Shown: positions 53,301 to 64,000, counted from the stretch's first letter. The stretch is 64,000 nucleotides of DNA from Petrosia ficiformis (GCA_947044365.1 OX345648.1:1317501-1381500), one strand, 5' to 3'. Made by a program: numbers and translations. Notes: generated from the sequence alone by a model not told the origin.

Positions 53301-55003
53301 TATTTGTTAGGAAGCTAGAAAATATGCATTAATTCTGATGAATGCTAAAGAGGAAAGTGAAAAGATAGTAATCGCTGAAATTGAAACCCAGTGACCTGGT
53401 CCTCTGACCACTGAACTAAGACAAACAACCTCTGGCTACTACAAACTCATTGAACCATTGAGATAAGAGTAGACATGCTCCAGTTGATTGTAGATATATT
53501 ACTCTAACAAAAGTTAAATACGTATTAAAACCACATAATCAATTCTCTAACAATGCCTATGCACCTACTATAATTCTTATACCATACCATACTATCACAT
53601 TATTGATATTTATTAAAGAAGGCATACCTCTGCTAGTCCCAAAGTATGCATTCTTTATAAATTACAGTGCACTGTTGACAATAAAATCAACGTGTTTATT
53701 TATTATTACCATGATAATTAACTTAAACCTTTGGTATTATACTATACATGTACGTGTGTGGTTATTATATCAACTTACTCGAAACAGTTTACATACAATG
53801 TAATAGTATTAGTAATAAAATACCATATTAGCTTACATAATCATGTGTATCTCCTGACATCTGCTATTAAGTCTGTCTAATTTACCATATATGGACAAAA
53901 TAAACTGTTTCACTGATTGTACAATGAACAAAACATTTGTGTTAGTTAACATTCAACTAAACTGGATTTATGGAAGATGGTTTTTCCCCTCCCCTTAAAA
54001 TCTACTAATTTGAAGCAGTATATCTTATTTTAGATTATTCTGACAAATTATCTACAAATGAGGGCTCAGTTTAAAGATAATAGTAATTAAGTGGGCAAAG
54101 ACGATGCCTTTATGAATACCAATTAAGCTTTCCCCAACGCTATCTGAGGTTTTATGAAATGCTAGAAAAGTTTTTGTATATTATTATTATTATTTGTTTC
54201 AATTTACGAGACATTCACTAGATTTATTGGACAATGTCCTGCATGATTGGCTGTTTCCATACCACTGTACATAGTTATATACATGTCACTATGCTTTCCT
54301 CCTTGAATAGGAAGGAAGCTAAAGGTGAAGTTATCTCTATCCATCATAAATACATTCTAGTCACAAGTGATAATGGGTAAATAATCGCTTCTTCGATACC
54401 TAGTGTTGAGTGCTATACCAGAATCAATAATGATACTGTCACACCCCTTTTGTGGTGAGATATCACAATTTCTTCATTAATGATTGATTAAAATTTGTGA
54501 TTTGGCAATGATATGGCACGCCTTTGCACATGAGCTCAATAAGTACTTGATATCATCGATACTGTTCAGTATCTTATCAAAATAAAAATATCTGGTATTA
54601 CCTCATCACTAATTAATCTACTGCCTTATATGGCAATCTCTAACAACAAACAAGCAAATATTATACCATAAACCTTATATTACTTATGTCTAAATACGAT
54701 TATGTAGGTGTGGTCATTTAAAAATCTCCCATGGGATATAAATGCAGTGTTTATTGTCAGGTTGTTATAATTGTAATAGTTAAAGAATAACAATATTGTT
54801 ATAAATATATCTCACCGACTGATTGGTCTTCCGTTATACGATCCTAAAAAATGGAAGACAAAACATAAAATAGGTAGACACACCTTGGTGTTAACCAAGT
54901 CATTATTAAATTACAATCTATCACTATTACAACAATGAACAGGCTATAGAAACATTTGACATTAAAATCAAAAAACAGTAATTTGACTTACAAGATGGGC
55001 CAT
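50399..55003 (-). CDS. MYL6: Myosin essential (alkali) light chain, MYL6-like
   Basis: Minus-strand exons with matching phases: 54992-55003 (M-A-H-L), 54816-54843 (28 bases), 51835-51978, 50858-51025 and 50410-50487. This gives 143 residues plus one base. It binds the IQ motif of a class II myosin heavy chain in the actomyosin motor. Calmodulin fold: EF-hand 1 loop [12 protein letters not shown] (about 23-34), linker [29 protein letters not shown]-hand 3 loop [12 protein letters not shown] (about 98-109), [17 protein letters not shown], and GQVNYE near the end. The end is unsettled. Reading on without splicing gives NYEGMV and a stop at 50399 (about 146 residues); a further exon could instead supply the usual F-V-x-x-x ending, and I found no convincing one. 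Divergent from the tetraspanin gene. Confidence 0.88.
51089..51282. mobile_element. MITE-like element, copy 1 (light-chain intron 3)
   Basis: Shares its full length with 61004-61219 (CAAATTGGCTCAA ... TTAGTGACAATATAATCATA ... GTGCAGTGCCAAATAAGAAGC). The ends are GTTTTTGATAA and an altered CTCATCAA. Short frames inside the element are not genes. Confidence 0.65.
52070..52240. repeat. TACTAC-type dispersed repeat (light-chain intron 2)
   Basis: Contains TTGACTACAGAATACTTTG, CAGTATTTCAAATG, CACAGTATTACACCTTAGTA and CTACACTATC. Similar ordered pieces occur at about 45480-45610, 59010-59100, 59650-59830 and 63035-63140. Confidence 0.6.
52445..52500 (-). mobile_element. Weak tRNA-like SINE remnant
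   Basis: On the minus strand a CCTGGGTTTAATC segment resembles a B box. The sequence 3' of it (CAGTTTGCC after a TTTT stretch) resembles the flank of the better copy at 53375-53425. Confidence 0.35.
52558..52805. mobile_element. MITE-like element, long TIR family (GTTCACATTCATGA)
   Basis: Begins AAGTCTGTTCACATTCATGA and ends GGTGAACGTGAATGACCTTT, near-complementary ends. An inverted relative is at about 53137-53298, and partial copies lie near 36110, 41950, 50810 and 62255. Confidence 0.6.
53137..53298. mobile_element. MITE-like element, same family in opposite orientation
   Basis: Runs from AAAGGTCATTCATGTTCACC to ATGAATGTGAACAGACTTT, with TGACCTCA / TGAGGTCA just inside the ends. Both copies lie in intron 2 of the light-chain gene. 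Confidence 0.6.
53375..53425 (-). mobile_element. tRNA-derived SINE fragment
   Basis: On the minus strand TTAGTTCAGTGGTCAGAGGA (A-box-like) is followed by ACTGGGTTTCAATTTC (B-box-like), a typical spacing for a tRNA-derived promoter. No cloverleaf can be completed, so it is not called as a tRNA. Confidence 0.5.
53430..54815. other. Light-chain intron 2, remainder
   Basis: AT-rich intron sequence with no recognisable gene. A 66-codon plus frame at 53603-53803 has no motif. Confidence 0.5.
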
Positions 55004-55465
55004 ATCTATCAAATCGTATTGAAAATCGCCGTTAGCTTTTGTCTAACTATAAACTGGTATAACTAGTCTAGTGTAGGGGTGGGTCAGTGCTACTACTATA
55101 CTAACACGAATTGGGAGTGACTATATTTTAAAATGCGGATATAGACTTACTACCATTGTTTATATACACGTCCGATGAATAATAGATGCGACAGATGCTC
55201 TGATTGTAGTTGCAGATTGGATGATCGGATGGAGATAAGTGCAGACAAGTAAGTTTGATCTCTGATCTTCTTCTCTGAGAACGTGACCACAAAATTGGAC
55301 TATAAGCAAAGAATTTCAAGAATGCAAATCTATTGAAATACGTACGTAGGTGGCTCAGCAGTAACTTCCAGTCACGTTCCCAGACTGTACTCTAGTTCCC
55401 AGACATATTCACTCCACCTAGTAATTGTAGATTGACGCTGCTAGCGAAGTGAGTGGTGTTCCAAT
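55004..55465. promoter_or_regulatory. Divergent promoter region between light-chain and tetraspanin genes
   Basis: 462 bases between two start codons in opposite directions; the region is less AT-rich than its surroundings. No TATA box stands out. A minus frame at 55128-55319 is probably fortuitous. Confidence 0.5.
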
Positions 55466-58400
55466 ATGATGCAGTACAGGCAGTTCAAGACTGGAAAATT
55501 GTGTAGTTTCTCCTGTTTAAGATGGGCTCTGATTATTCTTAATATTATATACATAGTAAGACTTTTGTACTTCTATATATATAATCCATCATACATTCCA
55601 GTCAGTAATCTTGTTTTTAAGGGTTGTATGCTCTTTTGTTATTATAAATAGTGGATGGGTTGTAGTTTTTTTTACTATTAATAGTTACATGTAGAAACCG
55701 GAATATTTTATTTTCTCGTCTATTTTTCTCAGATGCTTGGTCTAATTCTTATCGGGTTAGCGATAGCGTCAAAAACTCTGGCTTTCTTTTCAGAACCACA
55801 CATTCTCATTGGTACAGCAATATGTGGTTCAATCTTGATATTAATTGCTATTGTTGGAATAATTGGATCGGCAAGACATCATCAAGTAGTTCTCTTCTTT
55901 GTATCCTTAAAATGTGAAAGACACAAGTGGTTTTGTTTTCATAAGAAGTCCCATCAGCTTCTAGTTAGTCTTCTTGGGAGTCCTCAAACAACCAGTGAGA
56001 AGTATTACATGTCTATTAGTGTTGTTTTAGTTTGACGATAATGATCACTTTTAGTTATACTTTCTTAAAACTTTAGTTTAATTAACTAAGTGTTTAAGGG
56101 TTTTAGTTTTAGTTAACTAAAAGTGCTCATTATTGATTTTAGTTACTTGTAGTTATTGCAATAGACTTGTAATTTAGTTATAGTTTGTTCAACTAAAGTC
56201 ACAATGCCTTACTAAAATGGGTTTTAGTTATAGTTATAGTTAACTGAAACAACACTAATATATAAGTCGGGGATAAAGCTGGACCCAGTACTCTTAGTCA
56301 TGCAACACTGAGCAGTTGCCATCATATTCAGTTCCTGCTCCACTACTAACTAAATATCTTACAGGATTTCAAGCAGGATTCTTGAGTTAGAGACGGGAAC
56401 AATGAATTAACAAACCACACTGCTCATGAGAGATATCTGGGGCCAGGGTACATGTGTATACTCCCTCATGAAATCCCCTCAAAACATTTAGACCTGCTTC
56501 TGTGGTTCTAATACCACTAATATTTGGTATGAAAATGCAGAAAGGGGGCTTGCTGTGGATGGGAAAAGTCCTAGGGCGTTCCCCTTCCTTCTGTAAGAAA
56601 TCCTGTCTTAAGTATAGTACCAAAACAGCACTAATTTTTAAAAAGTATATACAATTTTCATTCAAAGAGATGATGTTCCTTGTATAGAGGTGTTGACTGA
56701 TATTCCAAGTAGGAATTTGGCTTACCGTTTACTCAGCCCTCAGAAAACAAATACTATAATTTAGACTGAATTTCATGTCTACAAATCTTTTAGACTTATT
56801 CATAGGAGACAATTATTAGTTAATTAAAATGTACCATGTTCCTATTAATTAATTAGCTGAGAAATGTTTTGATTAAAGATTGACATGCTGCCAATGTCCT
56901 ATTATATTGATAATTCACTTCAATGCAGGGATTAATACAGAATATTATTAGGTAGGGAGGAGGGTGGGGACTCTTACATTTCACAAACACAGTCCATGGC
57001 AAGAATTAACTAACCTGTCTGTCGTTGGACATTTTTCTGACCTTTTGAGTTTAACACAATATATAATGTAATTAGTAGTGTCCAGATCCTATTTCTCTTT
57101 GCCATCTGACAGCATCTGTATCGCTAACTTGTCAAACTTATAATGGATTACATTTTGTGCTTGTTTGCACTGCTCAAAATAGGTTTAGAAAGTGTCCAGC
57201 AGAAACATCCAGACAAAAAATATTTGACCAGCAAGTTGTGAATTTATTCTACTAATGAGATGCAGGAGTAACCCACAAGGGTATAACTGCTCTTGACTAA
57301 TAATTAACCTCACTGTGAGGTTACTGTTCTTATTTGGTTGTAATATGACAATTTATGTTAGACAAAGTGCAAAAATGTCCTGAAAATTGCCAATTGCTGG
57401 ATGCACTGGCTTGAAGTACTAAAGTTGGGTGGGGGATACCAGGGCACTCCCTCTCCCTACAACTACCCTACTTTGATTATATTTCTTAACTCTATCCAAT
57501 TAGTATATGATTGTTTTAGGATTATCTGCAATACTAATGTTTTCAGTTTCAGTTGCGGCTCTGGCTACTCCAAAAAGCTTACAAGAGAGCTTTCTTGTAA
57601 ACACTTGGAGTAGACTTAGTAATGAACAGAAGATATCAGTGCAAGAGTCACTAGATTGTTGTGGATTCAATGAGTTATCTCAAACTAATAATAATAATGC
57701 ATCTAATGAACACCCTTCATGTGCTACTAAAGAGCTACAGAAAAATGGGGTAATAATTCCTCTGAGAGAGAGAGAGAGACAGAGAGGATAATGACAGCAA
57801 GACTTACTGTAGTGAGCTTACAAACCATGTGACAAAGATAGACAGAGAGAGACAGAGAAATGTTACATACATATTATACACACTGCTAGGGTTTTAGCAA
57901 AGGGGGTGGGTCGCTCTCCTTTTCTTGTCTCAAATCCGTCAATATGGTCATAGAAATGCAATTAGGCATGATTTTGACATTGACACCCTCCTTTCTCGCT
58001 AAAACCTTGTGCGCTCACATAGATACACATCAGGGCTTCATATAGTGTTGTACCTATACTGGTATAGGTAAATGATTAGGTGCCTATACCAAAGTATAGA
58101 TAAATATAGGCATAAACAAGTAGTATAGGGCAGATACAGATACTTTATAGACCAAGTTTTGAAACTTTATAGTACTATTTTACTGTAGGAAAAGATTGAT
58201 ACAACACTCAGAATCATATTTGTTGAGCTACTTCTATCTTTTCTAGTAGTTTCATTTTTCAACAGATGCAAATGCCCCCCTCCCTAAATGATATCCTATG
58301 TAAATTAAAATGACAAATCTCTGAAATCAACATTATCAAAATCTCTCATGCTTTGTGGACTCTCTTTACCTTATTACCCCGCACAGTAGTATACTGTGCA

Positions 58401-59973
58401 AAGGGGTTATGTAATTGGTTCTATCTGTCTATGATCAAAAAAAATTTCAGAAAAGAACCTTTTAATAGTTTATACATCGTCTAAACACATCAAAAAGCTC
58501 GAAATTAATCATAGAAGAATGTCTGCATACCTTAGAGATGCCAATGCAGTCCACTGTATCCACAATCCCTATGTTTAGCACAGTCCATAGTATAGTTCAT
58601 AATAATTATTTTTAGTAACTTGTTATTTTTGAGCCCATTCATGAAAGTAAAGATCTGACATTGCTAAAGGTAATACTGCGTGCAGGGTATTTGTTCAGGA
58701 TCATCTAGTTGTAAAACTGTTTTTATACGATTACATAATGACTACAACTTGTTATAAAGTGATATAAACATCGTCATGTCCACTCTCTCCTCCTCCCTCT
58801 TAGAGATGTTGTTCAGACAATCCTCCCGATAAGAATTATATTGGTAATGATACAGAATGTCCACACTGTCATCCATGTTATAGTTCGTGGAAGAATGCTG
58901 TTGATAGAGCTGTGAGATTATCGGGAGGGTTTGGATTGGTGTTCAGTTTGACTCAAGTTAGTGAGAATAACACAAATAGCAACATGGTGTCCTTATTGTA
59001 TTTGTTACCTGTATTCATGATGTACATACATGTACAGTACACAACATTATCAAGTTTACATACTATCACCCTACTTCTATTGACTACAGTATACTCAGTG
59101 GAGTAAGAAGATGAAAATGATTGGGGGGGAGGGGGGGGGGGGGGGGGGGTGGCTGCATAATAGGTGATTAGTAATGATTGAGGAAACACCAAAAATGTGT
59201 TCCTTGGATCCTCTCCCCCCCCCCCCCCCCCCCTGTAAAGTTTAGAAATTTAATAGGTGCTGTTAGATGGGTTTTGAGCAATACAGGGTGTAATATGAAG
59301 ACTAAACTATAGAGTCACCTAAATGTGCATGTACTTCATAATTATAACCACATTATACTCAATTGTAGCAGTACTGTCCAATTCATGAATATGTGAATTA
59401 ATCATAAGGATTATGCATAAATTATTGATGTAATATTTTCAGCTGTTTCATTATGATGTAGTATGTACACTTCATTTTAATGTTGTGTTACAACTGTAAG
59501 TATTATGTACATTTTTATTATGTACATTTTAACATTCATTGCAAGATAAGATTATGGATATTGGGGGGTGGGGGCTGGCCCCCCTCATTCAACTTTGGGG
59601 GGGCCTAGGCCCCCCTTGCCCCCCCCCCTCCTGTTCCTACTCCACTGATACTTTGTGAATGAAGTGCACTGTACATGTACTTCAAATACACTACACAGTA
59701 CCTGACATTATTAAGTATCGCAGTACTTCCGTTGACTACAGTGTACTTTGTGAGTGAAGTACATGCATTGTACTTCAAATGTACTACACAGTATTACACA
59801 TTAGTACTATGCTATCACATACAAATGTAGCTCTATACATTGTTGATGCTTCATGGAGTATTATATTTTTTGTTTAATTATTTTTTCATTGAATTTAGAT
59901 TATTGGTATCGTGTTAACAGTACGATATCGGAATGAGAAAGATCCCTTCATTAACCCAAGAACAGTTCTTTAA
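55466..59973 (+). CDS. TSPAN31: Tetraspanin, TSPAN31/TSPAN13-like
   Basis: Five exons, all phase 0: 55466-55555, 55733-55900, 57504-57749, 58804-58956 and 59899-59973. They encode 243 residues. Tetraspanins are four-pass membrane scaffolds that organise partners in the plasma membrane. TM1 lies at about 20-43, TM2 at about 54-76 and TM3 at about 82-106. The large extracellular loop has DCCGF (Cys138-Cys139), RCCS (170-171) and CPHCHPC (187, 190, 193). TM4 is at about 203-228. The short cytoplasmic tail RYRNEKDPFINPRTVL matches the R-x-R-N-x-K-D-P signature of the TSPAN13/31 group, which is why I prefer that subfamily over others. HHQVVLFF before TM3 is also typical. An AATAAA sits at 60042. 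The choice between TSPAN31 and TSPAN13 is not resolved; a pre-vertebrate ancestor of both is likely. Confidence 0.88.
56017..56257. mobile_element. MITE-like element, TAGTGTTGTTTTAGTT family (TSPAN intron 2)
   Basis: Ends TAGTGTTGTTTTAGTT and AACTGAAACAACACTA with TA at both borders; the interior is repeats of TTTTAGTTAACTAAAA. A second copy is at 61519-61797, and a right-end piece lies near 44545-44615. Confidence 0.7.
58043..58215. mobile_element. Truncated MITE, second copy of the 44720 family (TSPAN intron 3)
   Basis: TAGTGTTGTACCTATACTGG, then GGGCAGATACAGATACTTTA, AAGTTTTGAAACTTTA and AAAAGATTGATACAACACTC are shared with 44720-44885. The right end found at 45095 is not seen here. Confidence 0.7.
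59127..59233. repeat. Long G-run and C-run facing each other (TSPAN intron 4)
   Basis: An interrupted G tract at about 59125-59149 and a C tract of about 20 bases at 59214-59233 are separated by about 65 bases. A smaller set of G and C runs lies at 59560-59632, around a GGCCTAGGCC palindrome. Confidence 0.8.
59650..59830. repeat. TACTAC-type dispersed repeat (TSPAN intron 4)
   Basis: GTTGACTACAGTGTACTTTG, TACTTCAAATGTACTACACA and GTATTACACATTAGTACTAT are shared with the copy at 52070-52240 and, inverted, with about 63035-63140. Confidence 0.6.
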
Positions 59974-60676
59974 AATTAAATTTTAAAACTTAAACAATTA
60001 TCATAATTATACACAAAAATCATAATCTTTTTTTTCTTTTGAATAAAAACCTGTGCCGGAAAAGCAAAATTTATTTTCATTTATTCGTTTGCATTCACAG
60101 TTCCTAATTAATAGTAAAATAATATTGAATTTAGTTATTGTTGAAGGAGATCAGGTTTCATGACTTGTACTACTCTATTAACCAAGTTGTAAGCGTCCTG
60201 GACGCTTACCATCCAGAGTATGTGTACATGTACTTTCAATTGAGAATAAAATATTATACTGCAAATTACTGTTGAATTGTTCTGTAAGACTGTAACAGCA
60301 AACGTTTGGCGAGGTAAGAATGTCTTCAAAATCAATGCAATGTGTGTATATATATGTGTGACACATGATAAATTAATAATATATACATATATATATATAT
60401 ATATATAATTATAAATTATATCTATATGTATTGAAATACCGAATTGTAATTAATTCGATTGTCCAATTAAAAAATGACTTAACATTAATTTATGCATATT
60501 TATTCAGAAAGAATGTCAATTAGCTACTATAAGATTTGTAGTTGTATGTTAACTCACTTTTCTTACAGCAATGGGATATCTAAGATCTAGAGTTTTAATG
60601 GTAAAATGAGTATAAGTGAAGATTAGAGTTAGGTTCTATAATTAATATAATTATATATATATATACGTATATGCTA

Positions 60677-60827
60677 CAGTGACAAGTGTGTGGTTCACCA
60701 AACCATAGGGCTAGCTACCTCCATTAGAGTTTTATGTTAACATTTTTTTTTAAAACCTTAACTTTCCATGACAGAGGTAACAGGCTCCTATAGGGTTATG
60801 GTTCAGTGTACCACGCCCTTGTCACTG
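60677..60827. mobile_element. MITE-like element with about 31-bp imperfect TIRs
   Basis: Left CAGTGACAAGTGTGTGGTTC and right (reverse complement) CAGTGACAAGGGCGTGGTAC, both continuing to AACCATA. 151 bases, no frame. Confidence 0.65.
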
Positions 60828-61003
60828 ATATAATAGTTGCGGAATCTAAATTTTACTTGTACCTTAAAATGGTTCAAATTCGACATTACCCCTCCCTTAC
60901 CAAGCCAACACAATCCTTCAAGTGATGGTGTTATTACGGTTTTGTCATCAAGATAAGCACATGTACATTATGTATATTCATATCAATTAGTCCTGCCATC
61001 AGA

Positions 61004-61219
61004 GTTTTTGATAAGTTTTGAAGCATGGGCCAAATTGGCTCAAAAATGGTAAGTATGTGCGCCATTGGAAATACATCTTGAGCCAATTAACAAAGAGTTA
61101 ATGCTGTTAGTGACAATATAATCATAATTAACTGCGCCACTGGCCCAAAGAGATAACTGTGCAGTGCCAAATAAGAAGCTTTTTGGGCCAATGGTGCGCC
61201 ATATGAGCTTATCAAAAAC
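61004..61219. mobile_element. MITE-like element, copy 2, with 12-bp perfect TIRs
   Basis: GTTTTTGATAAG (61004-61015) against CTTATCAAAAAC (61208-61219). The interior matches 51089-51282. Confidence 0.7.
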
Positions 61220-61291
61220 ACTGCCTGCCATATAAATATTCATTATGAGTTACTGTAATTTCAAGTATTAATATTATTCTTAGTGTAATCA

Positions 61292-63943
61292 ATGGCTGTC
61301 TGTGTAATGGATACCACTGGTACACCAGTCGCTGAGAACTGGTGTTATACTCATGTCAAGGTCATCAAGTTTTCTTACATGTGGACTATTGATAATTTTA
61401 GTTTCTGTCGGGAAGAGATAGGAGAAGCTCTTCGGAGCTCTCCATTTTCATCTGGTCAAGGGGACAGTTTAAAATGGTCAGCTTAAGACAAGTAACAGTA
61501 GATGTACAATGTATATATTAGTGTTGTTTTAGTTAACTATAACTATAACTAAAACCACTTTTAGTAAGGCATTGTTACTTTCAGTTAACTAAACTATAAC
61601 TAAATTACAGCAATACCTATAACTAACTAAAATTAAAAATGGCACTTTTAGTTAGTTAACAAAACTAAAACCCTTTTAGTAATTAAGCCTGATATTATTT
61701 GAGTTATTTATTTATAACTTTAACTAAATTGTGATAAACTAGTCATACTTTAACTATAACTAAAAGTAGTCATTATTGTCATACTAAAACAACACTAGTA
61801 TGCTTAATGCTTCAAAATGTTAGTTAAATACTACAAACCTAGATGATAAAGCCCTGGAATGGATGGATGGATGGACGGATGAATGGACTAACAGATAGAT
61901 AGATAGATGGATGGATGGATGGATGGATGGATGGATGGATGGATGGACGGACAGATGAACGGATCGACAGACAGACGGACGGACAGACAGACAGACAGAT
62001 GATTTTCGATGGATGAATGGACAGTATTTGATTTTTTATCATGTAATCTCTGTAAAGTTTAAATTATCTCATAAATGTCATTTCAGGTGTCTACGAGTAA
62101 ATCCCAAAGGACTGGATGAAGAGAGTAGGGACTACCTGTCCCTTTATCTATTGTTAATGAGTGGAGATAAAAGTGAAGTAAGAGCAAAATTTAAGTTTTC
62201 CATTCTCAATGATAAGAAAGAAGAGAGAAAAGCAATGGGTAAGATGAGATTCATACTAAAGTATGTTCATATTCATGATGACCTCAAAATTAGGATGTGA
62301 TGACTTTATATGTAATAGTTTAATGTCATAAGGTTACTACATGATTATACTATTATTTAATAATGAAGCAATGGATTGAGGTTTAAGATACACAAGAAAG
62401 AATGTGCGGTAGTGATTAATGGAGAAAAGAGGAAAGAGAGTAAGACAGAGTATAACAGTTACCTCATGTACATTACCTGTGTTTATATAATATCATGGGA
62501 ACTACACTTTAATATAGTGATAATCAACTGTACTTGTAAGTAGTACTACATGTATAGTACTATGATCATAGATTCCCTTTACACTTTCTACATGTATGTG
62601 AACTGTACTTGTAAGTAGTACTACATGTATAGTACTATGATCATAGATTCCCTTTACACTTTCTACATGTATGTGAACTGTACTTGTAAGTAGTACTACA
62701 TGTATAGTACTGTGATCATGGATTCCCTTTACACTTTCTATGTGAAAGTAGTACTGTACTTGTAAGTAGTACTACATGTATAGTACTGTGATCATAGATT
62801 CCCTTTACACTTTCTACATGTATGTGAACTGTACTTGTAAGTAGTACTACATGTATAGTACTGTGATCATGGATTCCCTTTACACTTTCTACATGTATGT
62901 GAACTGTACTTGTAAGTAGTACTACATGTATAGTACTGTGATCATGGATTCCCTTTACACTTTCTATGTGAAAGTAGTACTGTAGTACTATGATCATAGT
63001 AATGTGTGGATTCCCTTTACACTTTGTACATGTTATAGCATAGTACTAAGGTGTAATACTGTGTAGTACATTTGAAGTACAATATACAGATGTACAGTGC
63101 CAATGTACAGTGCACCTTACTCACAAAGTATACTGTACTCAACTGATGTAAAACGAAAGTATTTAAACTTAATAATGTTAGGTACTGTATTTTTACAAAT
63201 AGAATATGTTTGGATATTATTTGTTTATAAATTCTGTAGAGTCTCAAAGAGCGTATCGATTTGTGAGAGGGAAGGATTGGGGTTTCAAAAAGTTCATTAG
63301 AAGAGATTTTCTGTTTGATGATACTAATGGACTATTGCCTGATGACAAATTAACAATATATTGTGAGGTAATTTGGATATGTCAGGATATGTCAGGATAT
63401 TCCTTGTAAATCTATATAAGTTATTTTGATGTTATGTTGGATATGTCAGGATATTCCTGTAATCTTTATTGTATGATATACTAACGCTATGTTGGGATTT
63501 TTGGATACATGTATGTTAGGATATTCCTGTAAATCTATACTATGTGACAAATTAAATTACATCAATTCTCATTAGGTTAGTGTAGTGTAGCAATTAATAT
63601 ACTAGTGAGATATTTGGATATGTCAGGATATTCCTGTAAACCTATAATTGTGCATGTTCTCAAGCTGATGCTGTTAATACTAGTGGGTACTGGATAATGT
63701 TGGGATCTTTGGATATGTCAGGATATTCCTGTAAACCTATAATTAACATATTCTCATATTAGGTTAGCGTAGTAGCTGATGCTGTCAATACTAGTGGTAC
63801 AACTAGTCTTGGACAAAGACCTGTTGTTCCTGATTGTAATCTAAGCAGTGATATGAATATACTGATTGACAAAGGTCTGTTCTCTGATGTTACATTAGCT
63901 GTGGCAGGAACTGAATTTAAAGCTCACAAGGCTATTCTGGCAG
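61292..63943 (+). CDS. SPOP: Speckle-type POZ protein (MATH-BTB), incomplete at right edge
   Basis: Four exons in the window: 61292-61476, 62087-62238, 63240-63367 and 63763-63943, about 215 codons in consistent phase. The last donor (GCAG|GTATG) leads into an intron that leaves the window. SPOP is the substrate adaptor of the CUL3 ubiquitin ligase. The MATH domain covers about residues 20-160: [78 protein letters not shown] follows, with the Tyr, Trp and Phe that line the substrate groove in human SPOP. The BTB domain begins at about 185 ([26 protein letters not shown]). The rest of the BTB and BACK regions must lie beyond the window. The ATG is the first in frame after a possible acceptor; N-terminal residues 1-10 are unlike human. 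Confidence 0.94.
61519..61797. mobile_element. MITE-like element, TAGTGTTGTTTTAGTT family (SPOP intron 1)
   Basis: Ends TAGTGTTGTTTTAGTTAACT and ATACTAAAACAACACTA, TA at both borders; the interior consists of ACTATAACTAAAA repeats. Confidence 0.7.
61857..62025. repeat. GGAT / GACA tetranucleotide microsatellite (SPOP intron 1)
   Basis: Runs of GGAT (about 61905-61945), GATA and GACA (about 61965-62000). The Pro-Ser-Ile-His frame read from the minus strand is a translation of this repeat. Confidence 0.85.
62526..63030. repeat. 75-bp minisatellite, about 6.5 units (SPOP intron 2)
   Basis: AACTGTACTTGTAAGTAGTA starts at 62526, 62601, 62676, (variant) 62752, 62827 and 62902. Because 75 is a multiple of three, the minus strand shows a repeating 25-residue frame, which is not a gene. 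Units 3 and 6 share the same variant end. Confidence 0.9.
63368..63762. repeat. Interspersed short repeat in SPOP intron 3
   Basis: GGATATGTCAGGATATTCCT occurs, with small changes and followed by GTAAATCTATA or GTAAACCTATA, at about 63374, 63439, 63497, 63612 and 63710. It is separated by unrelated sequence and so is not a strict tandem. Confidence 0.75.
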
Positions 63944-64000
63944 GTATGACAACCAGACAACCATCAGCTAGCACTTCACAATCCTCAATGTATACTGGAC

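Larger units (their letters stand above)
59974..61291. other. Intergenic TSPAN-SPOP region
   Basis: Contains the tetraspanin polyadenylation signal (60042), a (TA)n tract near 60380-60410 and two MITE-like elements (60677-60827 and 61004-61219). It should also contain the SPOP promoter and any non-coding first exon; a possible acceptor TTCTTAG lies just before the SPOP ATG. Confidence 0.5.

Noticed and set aside
61839..62042. Minus-strand frame of Pro-Ser-Ile-His repeats
   Set aside because: Translation of the GGAT/GACA microsatellite.
62716..62997. Minus-strand 93-codon frame with 25-residue repeats
   Set aside because: A 75-base minisatellite is a multiple of three, so any stop-free unit gives a repeated frame; it lies in a SPOP intron.

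Overview
The window looks like nuclear DNA of a demosponge, most probably Amphimedon queenslandica or a close relative. The sequence is AT-rich, it carries animal genes with short GT-AG introns (UBE2Z, CREBZF, MYL6-type light chain, TSPAN31/13-type tetraspanin, SPOP), and it has head-to-head gene pairs. The species name is inference from gene content and style, not from a database match.

Left two thirds (about 1.2-41.4 kb): a cluster of six intact, intronless genes of 1212-1268 codons, plus three broken relatives. They encode one family of large surface proteins: signal peptide, long N-glycosylation-rich ectodomain with beta-helix-like 'FxxN ... GGAI' repeats, a cysteine-rich hinge, and about eight membrane segments with a conserved AYQG...WWFGAR loop. 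There are two ectodomain types (A, B) and two membrane-domain types (alpha, beta). They are combined as A-alpha (2 genes), B-beta (2) and B-alpha (2), with the switch inside the near-invariant hinge. The first two genes form a head-to-head inverted repeat, and the roughly 4.2 kb between them is largely ATGT/ACAT microsatellite with a recurring short core. The intergenic spaces hold duplicated upstream blocks, a tRNA-like SINE pair, a 110-bp tandem repeat, decayed coding fragments and a 36-bp-arm hairpin. The mosaic, clustered and decaying arrangement is what one sees in variable recognition-receptor loci; that role is inference.

Right third (43-64 kb): conserved single-copy-looking genes with introns. 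UBE2Z (minus) and CREBZF (plus) share a 284-bp intergenic promoter region with an NRF1-type palindrome and a CRE-like site. A myosin essential light chain (minus) and a tetraspanin (plus) are also head to head. SPOP (plus) runs off the right edge. Introns and spacers are loaded with small MITE-like elements (TIRs with TA or TTAA at the ends), a 75-bp minisatellite with three-unit higher-order structure, and a G-run/C-run pair.

All exon models were built by eye from splice signals, reading frame and recalled protein families; no search was run.
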